A stretch of 11,545 bases of DNA from assembly GCA_017416055.1 (NCBI GenBank), contig JAFQDI010000277.1:1-11545 (forward strand), read 5' to 3'. The translations under genes and the position numbers were made by a program. The stretch comes from Lachnospiraceae bacterium. Lineage in GTDB: Bacteria > Bacillota_A > Clostridia > Lachnospirales > Lachnospiraceae. Under the pieces are notes generated by a model. The model did no database searches, had not been told where the DNA came from, and worked only from the letters and a program-made list of their open reading frames with translations. This document shows, piece by piece, positions 1 to 7,537 of this stretch; the stretch's first letter is position 1; the number at the start of each line of letters is the position of its first letter.

Positions 1-309
1 AATGATCATATCCAAAGGCCGATGGGTCAGCAGACTCACCGGCAAATATTTTTTTGCCACTTTGTATCTGCCTTCGCGCCCTGGCTTCGGCAGTTCACGG
101 ACAGTAGTTCGTCCCCCCATTCCCTCTTCCACTACATCAGCCTTACTTCCCAAATTTCTCTGCAATATACTAGTCCAGCGTACTCCTCGCGGATATCGTT
201 CAGAAGGTTCCTCCGATGCTTCCCACTCGGGAATACAGCCCCAGGTATTTGAATCCCCGAAACATAATATTGTGTACGGATCTTTTTCATAATCCCGATT
301 AAATCTCAT
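1..309 (-). CDS. GDSL/SGNH-family esterase, N-terminal part (runs off window)
   Basis: This is a partial gene: 103 codons are visible from ATG at 309 to the window edge, with no stop. The start follows the stop of the preceding gene by 17 bases and has a G-rich stretch upstream (GGGCGGGG). Residues 15-24 read LCFGDSNTWG, the block I motif of SGNH hydrolases with Ser20 as the probable nucleophile. RYPRGVRWTSIL (38-49) and EEGMGGRTT (61-69) match the order found in arylesterase/acyltransferase members of the MsAcT kind, with Gly65 or Gly66 as the block II oxyanion residue. The LLTHRPLDMII end falls just before where the GxND block III would be expected. There is no signal peptide, so it is probably cytosolic. 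It is the last visible gene of the transporter operon, so an acyl-ester-removing role on an imported sugar is plausible but inferred. The family is confident; the substrate is unknown. Confidence 0.85.
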   Translation of the reverse strand, partial: MRFNRDYEKDPYTILCFGDSNTWGCIPEWEASEEPSERYPRGVRWTSILQRNLGSKADVVEEGMGGRTTVRELPKPGREGRYKVAKKYLPVSLLTHRPLDMII

Positions 310-326
310 TCTCCAACCCCGCCCTT

Positions 327-1577
327 CTATCGTCTAATTTGCATGCCTTCGGTTGCAACCTGATAATTTTGCTTTTCATCCATGGAGATAACTATCGTTC
401 CTTCCAATCCAGTCGAATAATGCGTAATTCCTCTCTCTGCAAACGCCCTGCAGGTCATTGTACATCCGTTATCATTTGTACAGGATACAGCGATATGTGG
501 CTTAACTACGTCTATCCATGCGTTGCTGTTCGATGTGTAGCACCCATGGTGATTGGTCTTGATCACATCTGCCTGTAGCTGAGAACCATATATTTCCATC
601 AGATAATTTTCTTTGGAATAATAAATATCTCCGCAGGTCAGAAACGTAGAATTACCATATCTGAACCTCAACACCAGAGCCTGATTATTATAATCTCTTT
701 CCTCAATGAAGTCCTCATCCCTCGGTCCAAACACCTGAACTTCAACATCGCCAACAGTCCACTGATATCCTGCACGTACTTGGTTGCTGATATTCGTCCC
801 GTGTTCAAAAAGATAAACAGCCAAATCTGCTTGATGATTTCGGTCTATCGGAGAATTGACCATATAGTCTCCAATACTACCACCCTGTTCCTCGCAAATG
901 AAACGTGCTGTCTCCATCGCATTTCCAATGTGGTCAATATCCGGATGTGAGATAATCAGATAGTCTAATTTATTCAGATCAATTCCTTTCAAAAACGCAA
1001 GTATCTTTTCCCGCACATCACGGATTCCCGTGTCGATCATCACCGTCTCCCCGGACGGTAGGACAAGAAATACCATATCTCCGGGTTTTACTGTGACCCC
1101 CTTCACATTCAGATTCGGAAACACCACGTAAAACGTCCCATCGCCGCCTTTCCTCAACAAATCCCTCACATACGCACAAACTTTTCTGTCCCATTTTTCG
1201 TCTCTTTCATATCGGTCGATGGGACTGTCCGGCATCGGTTCTGTTTCCGATTGCAAAAAATGAACTCTGTCTTCCCGCAACGCAGCGTTCCCATTCATAC
1301 TGATTTCTATTTCTCTCCACTGCGCCCGATTTCCGTTATAATCGATCTGTCTCAGCCGATCGCATCCGTCAAATGCTCTCATATCCACGTTGGTGAGTGT
1401 AGATGGCAGGGAAATATACTCCAGATTGCTACATCCAAAAAAAGCTTTTGCTCCGATGACCTCCACCCCTTCCGAAAGCACAATTCTCTGAAGCGTTTTT
1501 TCTTCCCTAAATGCATACGTTTCCAGAATTTTTGATGTACATATCACCGCTGATGCCGGATCTTTCCTCTCCATCAT
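327..1577 (-). CDS. BspA-like leucine-rich repeat / ComEC-type metallo-beta-lactamase fusion protein
   Basis: This is a 416-residue protein. The frame is open further upstream to an ATG at 1637, but that start would overlap the preceding gene by 44 bases. The ATG at 1577 has AAAGGA seven bases upstream and lies after that gene's stop, so I prefer it. Residues about 16-80 hold two to three BspA-type (LRR_5) repeats, recognisable as AFxGCxxLxxIxLP. They are followed by the DYNGNRAQW segment typical of the end of such arrays. Residues about 145-405 are a metallo-beta-lactamase fold of the ComEC/Rec2 stand-alone type: MIDTG, the metal motif SHPDIDHIG (His211, Asp213, Asp215, His216), CGD near 315-317 and TNHHG near 341-345. 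There is no signal peptide or transmembrane segment, so it is not a ComEC DNA channel. It is a predicted cytosolic metal-dependent hydrolase of unknown substrate, perhaps a phosphodiesterase. The repeats may form a partner-binding surface. The domain pairing is clear; the function is not. Confidence 0.87.
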   Translation of the reverse strand: MMERKDPASAVICTSKILETYAFREEKTLQRIVLSEGVEVIGAKAFFGCSNLEYISLPSTLTNVDMRAFDGCDRLRQIDYNGNRAQWREIEISMNGNAALREDRVHFLQSETEPMPDSPIDRYERDEKWDRKVCAYVRDLLRKGGDGTFYVVFPNLNVKGVTVKPGDMVFLVLPSGETVMIDTGIRDVREKILAFLKGIDLNKLDYLIISHPDIDHIGNAMETARFICEEQGGSIGDYMVNSPIDRNHQADLAVYLFEHGTNISNQVRAGYQWTVGDVEVQVFGPRDEDFIEERDYNNQALVLRFRYGNSTFLTCGDIYYSKENYLMEIYGSQLQADVIKTNHHGCYTSNSNAWIDVVKPHIAVSCTNDNGCTMTCRAFAERGITHYSTGLEGTIVISMDEKQNYQVATEGMQIRR

Positions 1578-1584
1578 CTGCACG

Positions 1585-1590
1585 TCCTTT
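1585..1590 (-). promoter_or_regulatory. Shine-Dalgarno site deciding the LRR-MBL start
   Basis: AAAGGA on the minus strand lies seven bases before the ATG at 1577. No comparable site precedes the earlier in-frame ATG codons at 1637 and 1613, both of which sit inside the upstream gene. This supports the shorter protein. Confidence 0.65.
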
Positions 1591-1593
1591 CTC

Positions 1594-2196
1594 TTATTCA
1601 CTGTACCCGCCATATATCGTAAACCGTTCCAGACCATCTACAGAAAAATCCTCAAATCCTTCCATAAAGTAATCCGGCAGATATTTCCGATCATATCCCA
1701 TGTCCCGATACATCGTATTCATCGCATACGCGTAGATAATTTCCCGATCGACTTCATTGATTAACGCATATTCATAACAAAAATCGTATCCTTCTATGGT
1801 AACATACGCTGGGTACAAAAAGGATTCCACATCATATTTCACTGTTAGCTGTTCATCACCAACTACACTTGATATCTGCCCAAGCCTACTGACCTCTGCG
1901 TTAAATTCAGTTTCCGCCAGTCTGCACTGCAAAAATATCTGACACATCGGCCTTCCCCAGCCGTCTTGATATTTATAGTAGTAAACAATCTCGGTCGCCG
2001 TATCGGGTATCTCCCCCGGAAAAATCAACCGTTCGGAATATTTCTCGGGAAGAGCCCAATTTCCATAGTCTTTCGGATCTCTGGAAATTTCCCGAGTTTG
2101 TCCTCTAAGAAGCCAGCAAAATGCCAGAGTACAGCAAATAATCATCGCTGCACCCAATACACTGACAATAATGAGAATCCGAGATTTTTTATTCAT
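1594..2196 (-). CDS. Single-pass membrane-anchored protein of unknown function
   Basis: This is a 200-residue protein that I do not recognise. MNKKSR is followed by a hydrophobic segment at about residues 7-30, with no lipobox and no clear cleavage site, so it is probably an N-terminal anchor. The remaining roughly 170 residues, predicted outside the cell, are acidic and aromatic-rich (YYYKYQDGW, EYALINEVDREIIYAYAMNTMYRDMGYD) and form a compact domain with no catalytic motif I can name. The ATG sits three bases after the stop of the upstream permease, and AAAGGA six bases before it overlaps that permease's last codons, so coupled translation is likely. The LRR-metallohydrolase gene follows 16 bases after its stop. 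The position suggests an accessory role at the membrane next to the transporter or with the two genes that follow. That is inference only. Confidence 0.8.
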   Translation of the reverse strand: MNKKSRILIIVSVLGAAMIICCTLAFCWLLRGQTREISRDPKDYGNWALPEKYSERLIFPGEIPDTATEIVYYYKYQDGWGRPMCQIFLQCRLAETEFNAEVSRLGQISSVVGDEQLTVKYDVESFLYPAYVTIEGYDFCYEYALINEVDREIIYAYAMNTMYRDMGYDRKYLPDYFMEGFEDFSVDGLERFTIYGGYSE

Positions 2197-2199
2197 AGA

Positions 2200-3069
2200 T
2201 TATCCTTTCACTGCTCCAACGGTCAGTCCGCGAAGGAAAAATTTCTGCCCTGACAAAAATACGATAAACACCGGTATCGTCGCCATACAGCAAGCTGCCA
2301 TTGTCAAACCATACTGTCTTCCAGTGTCACCGACAAAGGAGTTCAATGCCAAAGGCAATGTCCACTGTCTCCAATTGGAGATGAAAATCAGCGGATCCAT
2401 ATAACTATTCCATGAACCCATGAACTGCACCGTTGCGATCGCAGCAACACTCGGCATGACCATTGGTGTCATAATCTGTAGGAAGATACGGAATTCCCCA
2501 GCTCCATCGATTTTTGCCGATTCACGCAACTCGTCCGGTGCAGACAGAAACGCCTGTCTCATCATAAAGGTGGAAGAAACGGATACGATCTTCGGCAGGA
2601 TCAAAGACCAGTGACTTCCGGTCAGCCCGATCTCCGAAAAGATAACAAATCGGGGAATCAATGTAAGCTGAGAGGGAATCATCATCTGCGACAGATACAG
2701 AATAAACAATGCTCCTGACCCTTTAAATTTTAGCTTCGCAAACGCATATCCCGCCAACACACTACTGCTCACTGAAACAATCGTGGACAGTACACCGACT
2801 TTGATTGAATTCCAGTAAGAACGGACAAAATGATAATCACTGGCCGAGTTGAAACCCAACACCTTTAGGAAATTATCCGGATAAAAATATCCCGGAATCA
2901 ACTGTAACTGAGTTGTCATAACATCCGCTTCTTTCTTTAATGCGGCCGATACCATCCAGATAAAGGGGGAAACCATGAAAATTGTCAGTGCAACAATAAA
3001 AACAGTCACAACAAACCGCGTGATTCGATTTTTCGGCGTATTACTGCCTACCGTGTTAATCTTTGCCAT
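2200..3069 (-). CDS. Carbohydrate ABC transporter permease (MalG/AraQ type, CUT1)
   Basis: This 289-residue inner-membrane protein is the second permease of a CUT1 sugar importer. An N-terminal transmembrane segment (about 18-42) is followed by a periplasm-equivalent loop and several further hydrophobic segments (about 93-112, 118-145, 155-170, 203-225 and 254-275). The cytoplasmic EAA loop, which docks the ATPase, is visible at ESAKIDGAG (183-191) followed by LQIMTPMVMP. WNSYMDPL (220-227) and the end QKFFLRGLTVGAVKG are typical of MalG-like proteins. The ATG has GGAGGGAGAGG just upstream and starts 13 bases after the first permease's stop. Together with the neighbouring permease it forms the translocation pore for the substrate delivered by the lipoprotein binding protein. 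No ATPase gene lies in this window. The family is secure; the sugar is unknown. Confidence 0.95.
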   Translation of the reverse strand: MAKINTVGSNTPKNRITRFVVTVFIVALTIFMVSPFIWMVSAALKKEADVMTTQLQLIPGYFYPDNFLKVLGFNSASDYHFVRSYWNSIKVGVLSTIVSVSSSVLAGYAFAKLKFKGSGALFILYLSQMMIPSQLTLIPRFVIFSEIGLTGSHWSLILPKIVSVSSTFMMRQAFLSAPDELRESAKIDGAGEFRIFLQIMTPMVMPSVAAIATVQFMGSWNSYMDPLIFISNWRQWTLPLALNSFVGDTGRQYGLTMAACCMATIPVFIVFLSGQKFFLRGLTVGAVKG

Positions 3070-3082
3070 TTTCCTCTCCCTC

Positions 3083-3997
3083 CTATTCTTTCTTATTATT
3101 GTGGATCCACTGGATAATCGTTACAATCAATAACATAATGAACAGCACAACTGCAATTGCAGACGCATAACCCGTCTTTGTGTAAGCGAACGCACTCTTG
3201 TAAATGTAGTAAACCAATGTGTAGGTTGCGTCGATTGGTCCACCCTTGGTCATAACGTTGGTATAACCAAATGACTGGAAGCTGGATATGATCGCCGTAA
3301 TTGTCAAATAGAAAGTCGTTGGCTGCAAAAGAGGGATCGTTAAGTGCCAGAATTTTTGGCGTCCATTCGCTCCATCCAGATCTGCCGCCTCATAAAGCTC
3401 CGCCGGCAGTGCCGCCATCGAAGCTCCATACATAAACACATTGTAGCCCAGTTTCGCCCACACTGCCACCAACATAACAGAAGGGAGCGCCCAATGATAA
3501 TTCGCTAGCCACCGAGGAGGATTCTCCCACCCCAATGCGCGGACCAAATTCGTGAAAGGACCATAGGAGGAATACAACGCCATCCAGATGACCGACACTG
3601 CGACAATGTTACAGATATTGGGCATATAGAGAGCAATTCGAACATAACCGGCAACCTTATCGTTACAGAAATTGTCAATCAACGAAGCAATCACCAATGC
3701 AACGAAAATCCCCACCGGAACTGTACCGATCGTGTAGATAATCGTATTTTTTAACGATTTGATGAACCAGGCATCGTCAAACAGATTAATAAAATTTTCA
3801 AATCCGACAAAGTTCCAATTGCCAAGTCCCCGAGTATATTCCCAGTCCGTCAATGATGCTGCCATTGAGATCAGCATGGGAAGTAAACTCAAAAAGATCA
3901 GACCAATCAGGCTCGGAAGCAAAAATAAAATTGCCATGAATGCTTCTCTTCGTCTTTTTGCTTTTCCGTTCAGTCCCGCAGAACGTTTTTCTTTCAT
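3083..3997 (-). CDS. Sugar ABC transporter permease (LacF/UgpA type, CUT1)
   Basis: This is a 304-residue inner-membrane protein, the first permease of the CUT1 importer. The frame is open upstream to an ATG at 4045, but the ATG at 3997 has AAAGAGG nine bases before it and gives the usual basic cytoplasmic start (MKEKRSAGLNGKAKRRRE) before the first membrane segment at about 20-45. The longer version would add a hydrophobic stretch unlike the family. The EAA loop is YEAADLDGANG, around residues 202-212 and ending at Gly209-Gly212, followed by HLTIPLLQP. GYTNVMTKGGP and YIYKSAFAYTKTGYASA are characteristic of the LacF/MsmF/UgpA group. It lies between the binding-protein gene and the second permease gene, separated from the former by a stem-loop. 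It should pair with the MalG-like permease. The substrate cannot be told from the sequence. Confidence 0.95.
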   Translation of the reverse strand: MKEKRSAGLNGKAKRRREAFMAILFLLPSLIGLIFLSLLPMLISMAASLTDWEYTRGLGNWNFVGFENFINLFDDAWFIKSLKNTIIYTIGTVPVGIFVALVIASLIDNFCNDKVAGYVRIALYMPNICNIVAVSVIWMALYSSYGPFTNLVRALGWENPPRWLANYHWALPSVMLVAVWAKLGYNVFMYGASMAALPAELYEAADLDGANGRQKFWHLTIPLLQPTTFYLTITAIISSFQSFGYTNVMTKGGPIDATYTLVYYIYKSAFAYTKTGYASAIAVVLFIMLLIVTIIQWIHNNKKE

Positions 3998-4047
3998 ACT
4001 GTCATACCTCTTTCTACTCAGGAAGCCCAAAATCACAAAACACACTC

Positions 4048-4088
4048 AGGGGCATTACTGTCTGTACACAGTTTCAGCAATGCCCCTT
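4048..4088 (-). ncRNA. Intercistronic stem-loop after the binding-protein gene
   Basis: The inverted repeat AGGGGCATT (4048-4056) and AATGCCCCT (4079-4087) can form a 9-bp GC-rich stem. One mismatch and three further pairs extend it inward. In the minus-strand transcript it begins about 36 bases after the stop of the solute-binding protein, within the 127-base gap before the permease. The sequence after it is only loosely T-rich (GTGTGTTTTGTGATTTT), so it may be a leaky terminator or a 3' stabilising structure. Such elements commonly keep binding protein in excess of permeases in ABC operons. The structure is seen; the role is inferred. Confidence 0.6.
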
Positions 4089-4124
4089 TATATTCAATTC
4101 ATAATTTTGATCGAAGCTTCAAAA

Positions 4125-5576
4125 TCACTTTCCCTTGAGCAGCTCATCTGCTCTGGTCTTTGCATCGTTCATACCTTGGTCTACCGTCTTCATTCCGTAT
4201 AGAATCGCCTGAACTTCTTCCCAGAGAATATCCTTGATCTCTCCATCATAATCACTACTATAGTCCTTAGCCACGATCTGAGATCTGTCTACGGACAGGA
4301 AATGCATCATGGATTCCATATCAACGGTGCCATCAGCCTTCTTTGTCAAAACATCCGCTACCTGCTCTTTAGTGATACCAACCCACAGCGGATTACGTCC
4401 GCCTGCGATCAGTGGAGCCATACCCCCCTTGATGTACCACATTACAAACTCAAATGCCGCATCCTTATACTCGGTGTTCTCAGGAACACAGATGAGATCT
4501 CCAGTTCCGGTCTGAGATGCATGAGTCATGTACTCAGGAGTCGCATACTCTTCGCCGGGCACAGGATAAGGTACCATAGCCGTCTCGAAATCATGAGGAT
4601 ATGTCGTGGTATCCATGCAAAGTCTCAGCTGAGAGCTGGTGAGGAACATCGCACACTTTCCGGTCAGGAAGTGTGTATCAACGGTCACCTGATCAGCCAG
4701 TTCATCCTCGAGGGAGATCGCCCAGCCATTGTCCATGGTGTCCTTCATCAACTGAATACCCACCTTCCAAACTTCATTGTCCAAATTGCTCTCGGTTGCC
4801 GCTTCATCCTTGTACCATGCAGCCTCCTGCAACACAGAAGACATAGGAACCTGATATGCACTATTGGCAAAGTTCAAACTCCAACACATACCATAAGTTT
4901 TATCCTGACCTTCACCTTTAGTCAGTTTCTCACATGTCGCATAAAACTCATCGTAAGTCCAACCATCATAAGGGATCTCCAGACCCGCCTCGCGGAACAT
5001 GTCTGCGTTGATGATGAACCAACAGCTGTTGCTGTACTGGGTTGGCAATGCATAGGTACTTCCATCTTCATTGACATACTTCGCAGCGGAAGATGCTCCC
5101 AGTTCTGCTGCAATATCAAAGTCGTACTTCTCGATATACTCGCTCAGATCCATGATCAGACCTGCCTCTGCACGTTTCTTCAATCTGCTGGTTCCGCCAT
5201 AGCCAATAAATACGTCGATCTCGCCGCCTCCCTGCAGATAAGTGTCCAACTGGAGATTTCCATCTGTGTTGTTCACATACTTCACGTACTCAACCTTCAA
5301 TCCCTTGCTCTCATACTCTTTGTTGAAGTTCTCAACCATGTCCGCATAGCCATACTCAGGCTGGATACCTGCCCAGAATCGCAGAGTGATCACTTTTCCA
5401 TCCTCGGTACCAAACCATTCCTTGCCCTCCTCGGTAGAAACCTCAGTGGTGTTGTTTCCGGAAGCCGCTGTGGTCTTCTCGTCAGATCCCTGGGTCTCTT
5501 TGTTTCCACCGCCACAACCAGTCAAGCAACCGCATAACATAACCAGTGCCAGCACCAATGCCAATGCTCGTTTCAT
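4125..5576 (-). CDS. Lipoprotein extracellular solute-binding protein (family 1, sugar ABC transporter)
   Basis: This is a 483-residue precursor. Residues 1-21 form a lipoprotein signal: MKRA, a hydrophobic run, then lipobox LTGC with Cys21 as the lipidated residue. A Gly/Ser/Thr/Glu-rich linker follows to about residue 55 and tethers the protein to the outer membrane face. The mature part is a type 1 carbohydrate-binding fold, shown by VITLRFWAGIQ, MVENFNKEY, IDVFIGYGGTSRLKKRAEAG (a DV-type segment), LPTQYSNSCWFIINADMFREAGL and the closing KTRADELLKGK. The start has a strong AAAGGAGG seven bases upstream. The gene lies 65 bases after the oxidoreductase and before two CUT1 permeases, so it captures the operon's substrate and hands it to them. 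Aromatic residues suitable for stacking on sugar rings are abundant, but the ligand cannot be assigned. Length is normal for large-ligand CUT1 proteins, which suggests an oligosaccharide. Confidence 0.95.
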   Translation of the reverse strand: MKRALALVLALVMLCGCLTGCGGGNKETQGSDEKTTAASGNNTTEVSTEEGKEWFGTEDGKVITLRFWAGIQPEYGYADMVENFNKEYESKGLKVEYVKYVNNTDGNLQLDTYLQGGGEIDVFIGYGGTSRLKKRAEAGLIMDLSEYIEKYDFDIAAELGASSAAKYVNEDGSTYALPTQYSNSCWFIINADMFREAGLEIPYDGWTYDEFYATCEKLTKGEGQDKTYGMCWSLNFANSAYQVPMSSVLQEAAWYKDEAATESNLDNEVWKVGIQLMKDTMDNGWAISLEDELADQVTVDTHFLTGKCAMFLTSSQLRLCMDTTTYPHDFETAMVPYPVPGEEYATPEYMTHASQTGTGDLICVPENTEYKDAAFEFVMWYIKGGMAPLIAGGRNPLWVGITKEQVADVLTKKADGTVDMESMMHFLSVDRSQIVAKDYSSDYDGEIKDILWEEVQAILYGMKTVDQGMNDAKTRADELLKGK

Positions 5577-5641
5577 TTTGTTTCCTCCTTTTGAAATATG
5601 TTTTTATTTGGCAAGCCTGAAAACCTGTTCGTTCTCTCTTC

Positions 5642-7492
5642 TCAGGCATATACCCTCACCTCATAAATTCTTGCGTCCGCCACGCCATTAGTTGAATGAA
5701 TCGTCACCGTAATCCGATCACAGACAGTCGGTTTAAAATCAACCGCATTGGCTCTCTGCACATTGTCTGTAACCATTTTTTCCGCAATTTTTTCGTCACC
5801 TTTCCACAATGTCACGGTATAATCTTTTACCAACTCCGGCGGAACACCAATCCGTTGTTGTTGCTGTCGCTTTTCTGATAAACTGATTTTAATTGCATAA
5901 CTAAAGTTTGTATCAAAAGTAAGACGAACCTGTGAAACAATTGATGGCTCAGCTAGCCTCAAAGTGATCGTCTCTCCGGTTACGCTCATTCCATCAGAAA
6001 TCCATATATTTCGCTCTTCCCGCTCACCTCTGGAAACTCCGCTGATTACCTTTTCGGGACTAAACCCTTCTCGTGCTGAGGTGGCTGTCACCGATGCAGT
6101 TCTCGCCAAATCCTGCTCATCTATATTGCGTACCCCGGGAATGTAACAGTCATCCTTCAGCAAAAGCTGTTGAAGCTCGGTGATATGCTTAAGAATATCT
6201 CTGGGAGTACATTCATGACGCACACACATAGCTGCTGCAGTTCCTGCTGCCTGACCACCGATTGCACAGGTTCCCATCACTCTGGTCGATCCCATCGCCA
6301 TCTTCGAAGCGCTGATATTTCGACCAGCCATCATCAAGTTGGTGATATTCTTTGAGTAGTAGGAACGGTACGGTATCGTGTAGGCTCCCTCAAAGCTGAT
6401 GATTGTTGACGGAAGCGAATCAAAATCGTACAACCCTTTCGGGGTATGAATATCCATTGCCCAGCCCCCGTAAGCTACTGCATCCTCAAACTGTCGGTTG
6501 GACAGTACATCGTTTTCATTCAAAATATAATCACCGATCAAGCGCCTGCTCTCCCGCATGCCAGGCATCATTCCGACCCATTCCAAATCATAGTTCTCTG
6601 CACCGTGATCTCCGGCGTTTTTCAGATGATCCCACACACCGTAAATACAGGAAACTAGATCATCGCGGATATCCTCAAATTCATCAATGATATCCTCCTT
6701 TTCACCGGTCAGCTCACACCACCAGTAACCATAATCCACCGCTAAGGCACTGTAAGAAGTCATGCGGACATACGCATCATCCACATGGCCCTTTGTCTTG
6801 GCACCGTGAACAGAAGAATGTGGTCTGTATTTTAACTGCTCTTCGGTGAAGGTTTTCGCAAATTCCGGTCGCTTAAACCGGACCGAATGGCCTCGGTCTA
6901 CCGCTTTGAACAGTAAAGTGTTTCCCATGCGGTTATTGTTTGGCTCGTCCGGCGCATGGGGCTCATCAAACTCTGCCTTTCCCTCGCTTCCGATTCGATA
7001 CTCCGCACCCGCCAGATAACCAAGTGTTCCGTTTCCGGTGCAATCGATAAATACTTTTCCATCGATTGTCCACCTCGTTTCGGTAGTCTGCTGATAGGCG
7101 GTGATTCTGCGGATTGACGTCCCGTCCATCTCGCAATCGTCCATCACGGTGTTCAGGTAAGCCGTCAAGTTTGGTTCCTTCTTTACCGCATTAAATAGAA
7201 CCATATCCCAAATTGAGAAATTGTAATAGTCGTTAATACTCTTATTTTCTAGCATTATTTCATAGAGAATTCCGCCTTCTTCCAAATCCGGTTTTTCCAT
7301 ACTCTCGGAAGCTCCGCATATATGCATACGGATTTCACTGGAAGCATTTCCCCCAAAAACATGCCGACCATGAATTAGCGCTGTACTAGCCCCATATCTT
7401 GCCGCTGCAATTGCCGCACACATACCTGAAAGACCTCCGCCCACAACGACCACATCGTAAGATGCACTTTTTTCTTTCATCCGCAACGCCAT
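5642..7492 (-). CDS. FAD-dependent oxidoreductase (FAD_oxidored type) with C-terminal discoidin-like domain
   Basis: This is a 616-residue cytosolic protein. An in-frame GTG at 7519 is possible, but the ATG at 7492 has GAGGGAG five bases before it and places the flavin motif near the N terminus. The dinucleotide-binding motif is VVVGGGLSGMCAAIAAARYGA (15-35), with RHVFGGNASSEIRMHICGA at 43-61, the second FAD strand FIDCTGNGTLGYLAG near 148-162, GMMPGMRESRRLIGDYI near 307-323, and the closing flavin motif GTCAIGGQAAGTAAAMC near 407-423. These match PF12831-type enzymes, sometimes labelled xanthan lyase without biochemical support. From about residue 465 to the end is a galactose-binding-like (F5/8 type C) jelly roll (WISDGM, ITLRLAEPSIVSQVRLTFDT, ARIYEVRVYA). 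It is the first gene of the transporter operon, which suggests redox conversion of the imported sugar or glycoside. The reaction is unknown. Confidence 0.9.
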   Translation of the reverse strand: MALRMKEKSASYDVVVVGGGLSGMCAAIAAARYGASTALIHGRHVFGGNASSEIRMHICGASESMEKPDLEEGGILYEIMLENKSINDYYNFSIWDMVLFNAVKKEPNLTAYLNTVMDDCEMDGTSIRRITAYQQTTETRWTIDGKVFIDCTGNGTLGYLAGAEYRIGSEGKAEFDEPHAPDEPNNNRMGNTLLFKAVDRGHSVRFKRPEFAKTFTEEQLKYRPHSSVHGAKTKGHVDDAYVRMTSYSALAVDYGYWWCELTGEKEDIIDEFEDIRDDLVSCIYGVWDHLKNAGDHGAENYDLEWVGMMPGMRESRRLIGDYILNENDVLSNRQFEDAVAYGGWAMDIHTPKGLYDFDSLPSTIISFEGAYTIPYRSYYSKNITNLMMAGRNISASKMAMGSTRVMGTCAIGGQAAGTAAAMCVRHECTPRDILKHITELQQLLLKDDCYIPGVRNIDEQDLARTASVTATSAREGFSPEKVISGVSRGEREERNIWISDGMSVTGETITLRLAEPSIVSQVRLTFDTNFSYAIKISLSEKRQQQQRIGVPPELVKDYTVTLWKGDEKIAEKMVTDNVQRANAVDFKPTVCDRITVTIHSTNGVADARIYEVRVYA

Positions 7493-7497
7493 TCCAA

Positions 7498-7504
7498 CTC
7501 CCTC
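7498..7504 (-). promoter_or_regulatory. Shine-Dalgarno site deciding the oxidoreductase start
   Basis: GAGGGAG on the minus strand, extended upstream by AAA, lies five bases before the ATG at 7492. It is a better site than the AAAGAA that precedes the alternative GTG at 7519, so the 616-residue form is preferred over 625. Confidence 0.55.
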
Positions 7505-7537
7505 TTTCTCATCAAGCACTTCTTTAAACGCCCACTT

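Noticed and set aside
327..1577. Reading the metallo-beta-lactamase gene as the competence protein ComEC.
   Set aside because: There are no transmembrane segments and no competence domain. Only the soluble hydrolase domain is shared.
327..1637. A longer LRR-metallohydrolase starting at 1637 (436 residues).
   Set aside because: It would overlap the upstream gene by 44 bases and has no ribosome site, whereas the ATG at 1577 has AAAGGA at seven bases.
3083..4045. A longer first permease starting at 4045 (320 residues).
   Set aside because: The extra 16 residues are hydrophobic, overlap the intercistronic stem-loop region and lack a ribosome site. The start at 3997 gives the normal basic N terminus.
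4302..5537. A 411-codon open frame on the plus strand opposite the solute-binding protein gene.
   Set aside because: Its translation has no recognisable domain, and it lies wholly antisense to a well-supported lipoprotein gene with signal peptide and ribosome site. It is a by-product of the codon pattern on the other strand.
5642..7492. Naming the flavin enzyme a xanthan lyase.
   Set aside because: The sequence shows a flavin-binding fold and discoidin-like domain, not a polysaccharide lyase fold. The label is a database habit.
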